Assembly: GCF_008364795.1 (NCBI RefSeq)
Contig: NZ_VTTM01000002.1
Span: 960,590 to 1,024,589, forward strand
Source of the DNA: Azospirillum oryzae
GTDB lineage: Bacteria > Pseudomonadota > Alphaproteobacteria > Azospirillales > Azospirillaceae
DNA: 64,000 nucleotides
Direction of reading: 5' to 3'
The stretch's first letter is position 1. Each line of letters opens with the position of its first letter. The notes below the pieces were generated by a model that did no database searches, was not told the DNA's origin, and saw nothing but the letters and a program-made list of their open reading frames with translations. The position numbers were made by a program, and so were the translations under genes. Shown piece by piece: positions 61,937-64,000 of this stretch.

Positions 61937-61949
61937 GGCGCCAAAGGAA

Positions 61950-61979
61950 AAGGCCCTTCCCGCCGGGGGGAAGGGCCTT
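61950..61979. terminator. bidirectional hairpin terminator
   Basis: A 13-base arm (AAGGCCCTTCCCG, 61950-61962) faces its near-complement ending at 61979 with a very short loop. On the minus strand a TTTTCCTTT tail follows, right after the DUF2189 stop. On the plus strand it closes DUF1192. The position between convergent stops fits a shared terminator. Confidence 0.85.
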
Positions 61980-61997
61980 GAATTCCAAGTGTCTGTC

Positions 61998-62822
61998 TTA
62001 CCGCCCGATGCCGACCAGATCGCGGTAGCAGTGCCACGACGCGTGCCCGATCACCGGCAGGGCGATCGCCAGCCCGAGAAAGGCGGTGACCATCCCGGCG
62101 CTCATGAACAGGGCGATCAGGAAGGCCCAGGCGATCATCGGCTTGATGTTGGCGCGCACCACGGCGATGCTGGTCGCCATGGCGGTGAAGACGTCGGTCT
62201 CGCGGTCCAGCAGCATCGGCACCGACACCACGGCGATGGAGAACACCGCAGTGGCGATTATTCCGCCGAACACGGTCCCGGTCAGCAGGAACGGAATGGT
62301 CTCCGCCGAGAAGAAGATGCGGTCGACCAACTGGTCCAGCGCCGGCGGCTCGCCGGAGAAGAACAGCGCGAAGATCAGGAAGGCGACGCGGATCCAGGCC
62401 AGCATCGCCAGCATCAGCACCAGACCGACTCCGGCGATCTGCACCCCGTTGCGGCGATAGGCCGCCACCACCTTGCCGAAGGTCGGCCGTTCCCCCAGCT
62501 CCAGCAGGCGGCTGGTCTCGTACAGCCCGACCGCGAACAGCGGACCGACCAGCATGAAGCCCGCCGCCATCGGCAGCAGGAGATATTCCATGTCCAGCAT
62601 CGCCAGTCCGACCACCAGGACCAGGCTGGAGATCACCGCCAGCGCGCCATAGGCGAAGCTGATTGCCGGTGCCGCCATCATGTCCTGCCAAGCCGACGAC
62701 AGCCAAACCCACGGACGGTCAATCTCGACCGTCCGGATCGGCGGCAGCCAAGCGGGAGTATGGCCGGGGGTGTGCGTCTGTGGCGATTGAACCGATCCGC
62801 GAAACGACGTCATGTCGACCAT
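61998..62822 (-). CDS. DUF2189 membrane protein
   Basis: The 274-residue product has about six membrane helices, including FAYGALAVISSLVLVVGLAM, LPMAAGFMLVGPLFAVGLYE, MLAMLAWIRVAFLIFALFFS and IIATAVFSIAVVSVPMLLDR. The order and the segment GLYETSRLLELGERPTFGKV match DUF2189. The N-terminal 40 residues are soluble. The function is unknown. The ATG at 62822 has GGGGAGGG upstream and is preferred over two earlier in-frame ATGs. It is convergent with DUF1192. Confidence 0.88.
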   Translation of the reverse strand: MVDMTSFRGSVQSPQTHTPGHTPAWLPPIRTVEIDRPWVWLSSAWQDMMAAPAISFAYGALAVISSLVLVVGLAMLDMEYLLLPMAAGFMLVGPLFAVGLYETSRLLELGERPTFGKVVAAYRRNGVQIAGVGLVLMLAMLAWIRVAFLIFALFFSGEPPALDQLVDRIFFSAETIPFLLTGTVFGGIIATAVFSIAVVSVPMLLDRETDVFTAMATSIAVVRANIKPMIAWAFLIALFMSAGMVTAFLGLAIALPVIGHASWHCYRDLVGIGR

Positions 62823-62998
62823 GTTGACGGCCCTCCCCATGAACCAAGGACAGCGCCCGCCGGCGCTCATGGAGGCACTCTCACACAGTCGCTCTGATAG
62901 TCGCAATAGGGAACTATCGGCATACCAAATAGTAACAAATCAGCTGAGGTTATTCCGACTCCCAAGCTTGGTCTTTCCCGTCCTTTCGGTCGATGCCG

Positions 62999-63181
62999 TC
63001 ACTCCTCGCCGTCAAGCTTATGTCCGTCCAAAGTCTGAGTTCTCCGCTCGGCTTCCTTGCGGTCGCGTTCCTTCTCCGCTTTGGTGCGGCCGAATCGGGC
63101 CCGATTCGCCTCGGCTTCCTTGGTGCGCTCGGCCTTGTCGCGGGTCTTGCGGAAACGATTGAGGTTGACCACGTCGCCCAT
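62999..63181 (-). CDS. DUF4169 small basic protein
   Basis: The 60-residue product starts MGDVVNLNRFRKTRDKAERT and continues KEAEANRARFGRTKAEKERD, ending LDGHKLDGEE. This is the DUF4169 pattern of a short, highly charged helix. Function is unknown. In other alphaproteobacteria this gene often sits next to fumC; here fumC is about 17 kb away. A longer frame from 63208 adds nine unconserved residues. Confidence 0.88.
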   Translation of the reverse strand: MGDVVNLNRFRKTRDKAERTKEAEANRARFGRTKAEKERDRKEAERRTQTLDGHKLDGEE

Positions 63182-63457
63182 GGCACGGTCTCCGGTGGCT
63201 GATTTCAATGGTTCGGGCGCCGCGCGGCCGGTCGGGGCGCTCGGCGGGCGGGAATTTTCGCGGAAAAAATTCGGGCCGGCCCCGACTTGGCCGTGGGATT
63301 GCCCAAATTGCTTGTTTCTTCTGCGGGCGCTAGCTTACCGAAGGACGGCGCGCACCGGAAGCGAACGGTGCGGCGGGTGGGGGAACGAGTCTTTGTATCG
63401 ACGTGGCAAAGGGGCGCGGCCGACGACAAGGCCGGTCGCAGGGAAGGCGGAAACCCG

Positions 63458-64000
63458 GTGAAGAAGATCCTGATCGCTGCACTGGCCGGACTGGCGGTTC
63501 TGGCCGGCCTGCTGTTGGCGGCGCCTAGCCTTATCGACTGGAACGCCTACAAGGGCGCCATCGCCGAGCGGGTGTCGCAGGCGACCGGCCGGCAGGTGGA
63601 GTTGCATGGCGACGTCGGCTTCACGCTGCTGCCGTCGCCGGCCCTGACCGTGCGCGATGCCCGGCTCGCCAATGCCGCCGGAGCCGCCGAACCCGACATG
63701 GTGCGCCTGAAGAAGCTGGATGCCCGGGTGGCGCTCGGTCCCCTGCTGGGCGGGCGCATCCAGGTTGAGAGCATCGCGCTGGTCGAGCCCACCTTCGTGG
63801 TGGAGGTGCTGAAGGACGGCCGCATCAACTGGGACCTGTCCACCGCCGGCACCCGCGCCGGCGACGGTCTGGGCGCCGCCGAGGGGCTGGTCTCCGCCGT
63901 CAGCTTTGATCAGGTGATGATCGACAACGGCACCATCATCTACCGCGACGACCGCAACGGCCGGACCGAGACGGTCGAGAAGCTGAACGCCCGCATCGCC
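63458..64000 (+). CDS. AsmA-family protein, N-terminal part
   Basis: The visible 181 residues start at GTG 63458 with a membrane anchor (MKKILIAALAGLAVLAGLLL) followed by SLIDWNAYKGAIAERVSQAT and GRQVELHGDVGFTLLPSPAL, the AsmA N-terminal signature. AsmA-like proteins are anchored in the inner membrane and extend into the periplasm; they are linked to phospholipid transport to the outer membrane. GGGAAGGCGGAAA lies upstream of the GTG. The gene continues past the right edge. Confidence 0.9.
   Translation, partial: MKKILIAALAGLAVLAGLLLAAPSLIDWNAYKGAIAERVSQATGRQVELHGDVGFTLLPSPALTVRDARLANAAGAAEPDMVRLKKLDARVALGPLLGGRIQVESIALVEPTFVVEVLKDGRINWDLSTAGTRAGDGLGAAEGLVSAVSFDQVMIDNGTIIYRDDRNGRTETVEKLNARIA

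Overview
The window is GC-rich (coding regions strongly favour G or C at third positions) and its gene content points to an alphaproteobacterium of the Rhodospirillales, most like Azospirillum or a relative. The evidence is a TrcR/DUF1013 cell-cycle regulator, DUF1192, DUF4169, DUF465 and RHH_4 small proteins, a fused indolepyruvate:ferredoxin oxidoreductase, a group III truncated haemoglobin and many signalling proteins. This assignment is inference from families, not from a marker gene. No rRNA, tRNA, CRISPR array, insertion sequence or phage integrase was seen.

Region 1 (1-13539) is a type VI secretion (T6SS) locus arranged divergently. tssA-tssB-tssC (sheath and cap) run leftward off the window. 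Rightward run a small unknown gene, a PAAR tip protein, a Trm112-like/SAM methyltransferase, tssH (clpV), hcp, vgrG, a DUF6931-like gene, tagH (FHA) and tssK. tssE/F/G/J/L/M are not in the window.

Region 2 (13570-23775) follows tssK on the same strand with a 30-base gap. It is the most unusual part. Two overlapping gene pairs, each a small membrane sensor plus a large sensor fused to a transporter-like membrane domain, flank an orphan Tat-exported substrate-binding protein and a GNAT acetyltransferase. The block ends in a membrane-bound SpoIIE/PP2C phosphatase, a STAS anti-anti-sigma protein and a single-domain receiver. The second pair looks like an eroded duplicate of the first: its MFS domain is cut to about half. 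The set reads as a solute-sensing, partner-switching signalling module, possibly controlling the T6SS, but its cognate kinase/anti-sigma factor is absent.

Region 3 (24044-41000) holds a low-complexity SWFGD/BON protein, a TetR-adaptor-RND permease efflux operon, a triple-PAS histidine kinase, the fused indolepyruvate oxidoreductase, a response regulator with an unassigned C-terminal domain, a CDF-like protein without metal ligands and an MltB-type lytic transglycosylase.

Region 4 (41300-64000) is mostly housekeeping and signalling: a CgeB-like glycosyltransferase, GNAT, fumC, an RHH protein, DUF599, an EAL phosphodiesterase, an O-acyltransferase, purEK, truncated haemoglobin, DUF465, phosphofructokinase, a TPR-glycosyltransferase, beta-carbonic anhydrase, ubiX, trcR, a quinone oxidoreductase, DUF1192, DUF2189, DUF4169 and the start of an AsmA-family gene. 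Several REP-like palindromes lie between genes (7954-8039, 53245-53326, 59603-59692, with a partial copy near 45518). Clear hairpin terminators follow purK, lie between the convergent genes at 33.8 kb, and follow the DUF1192/DUF2189 pair.
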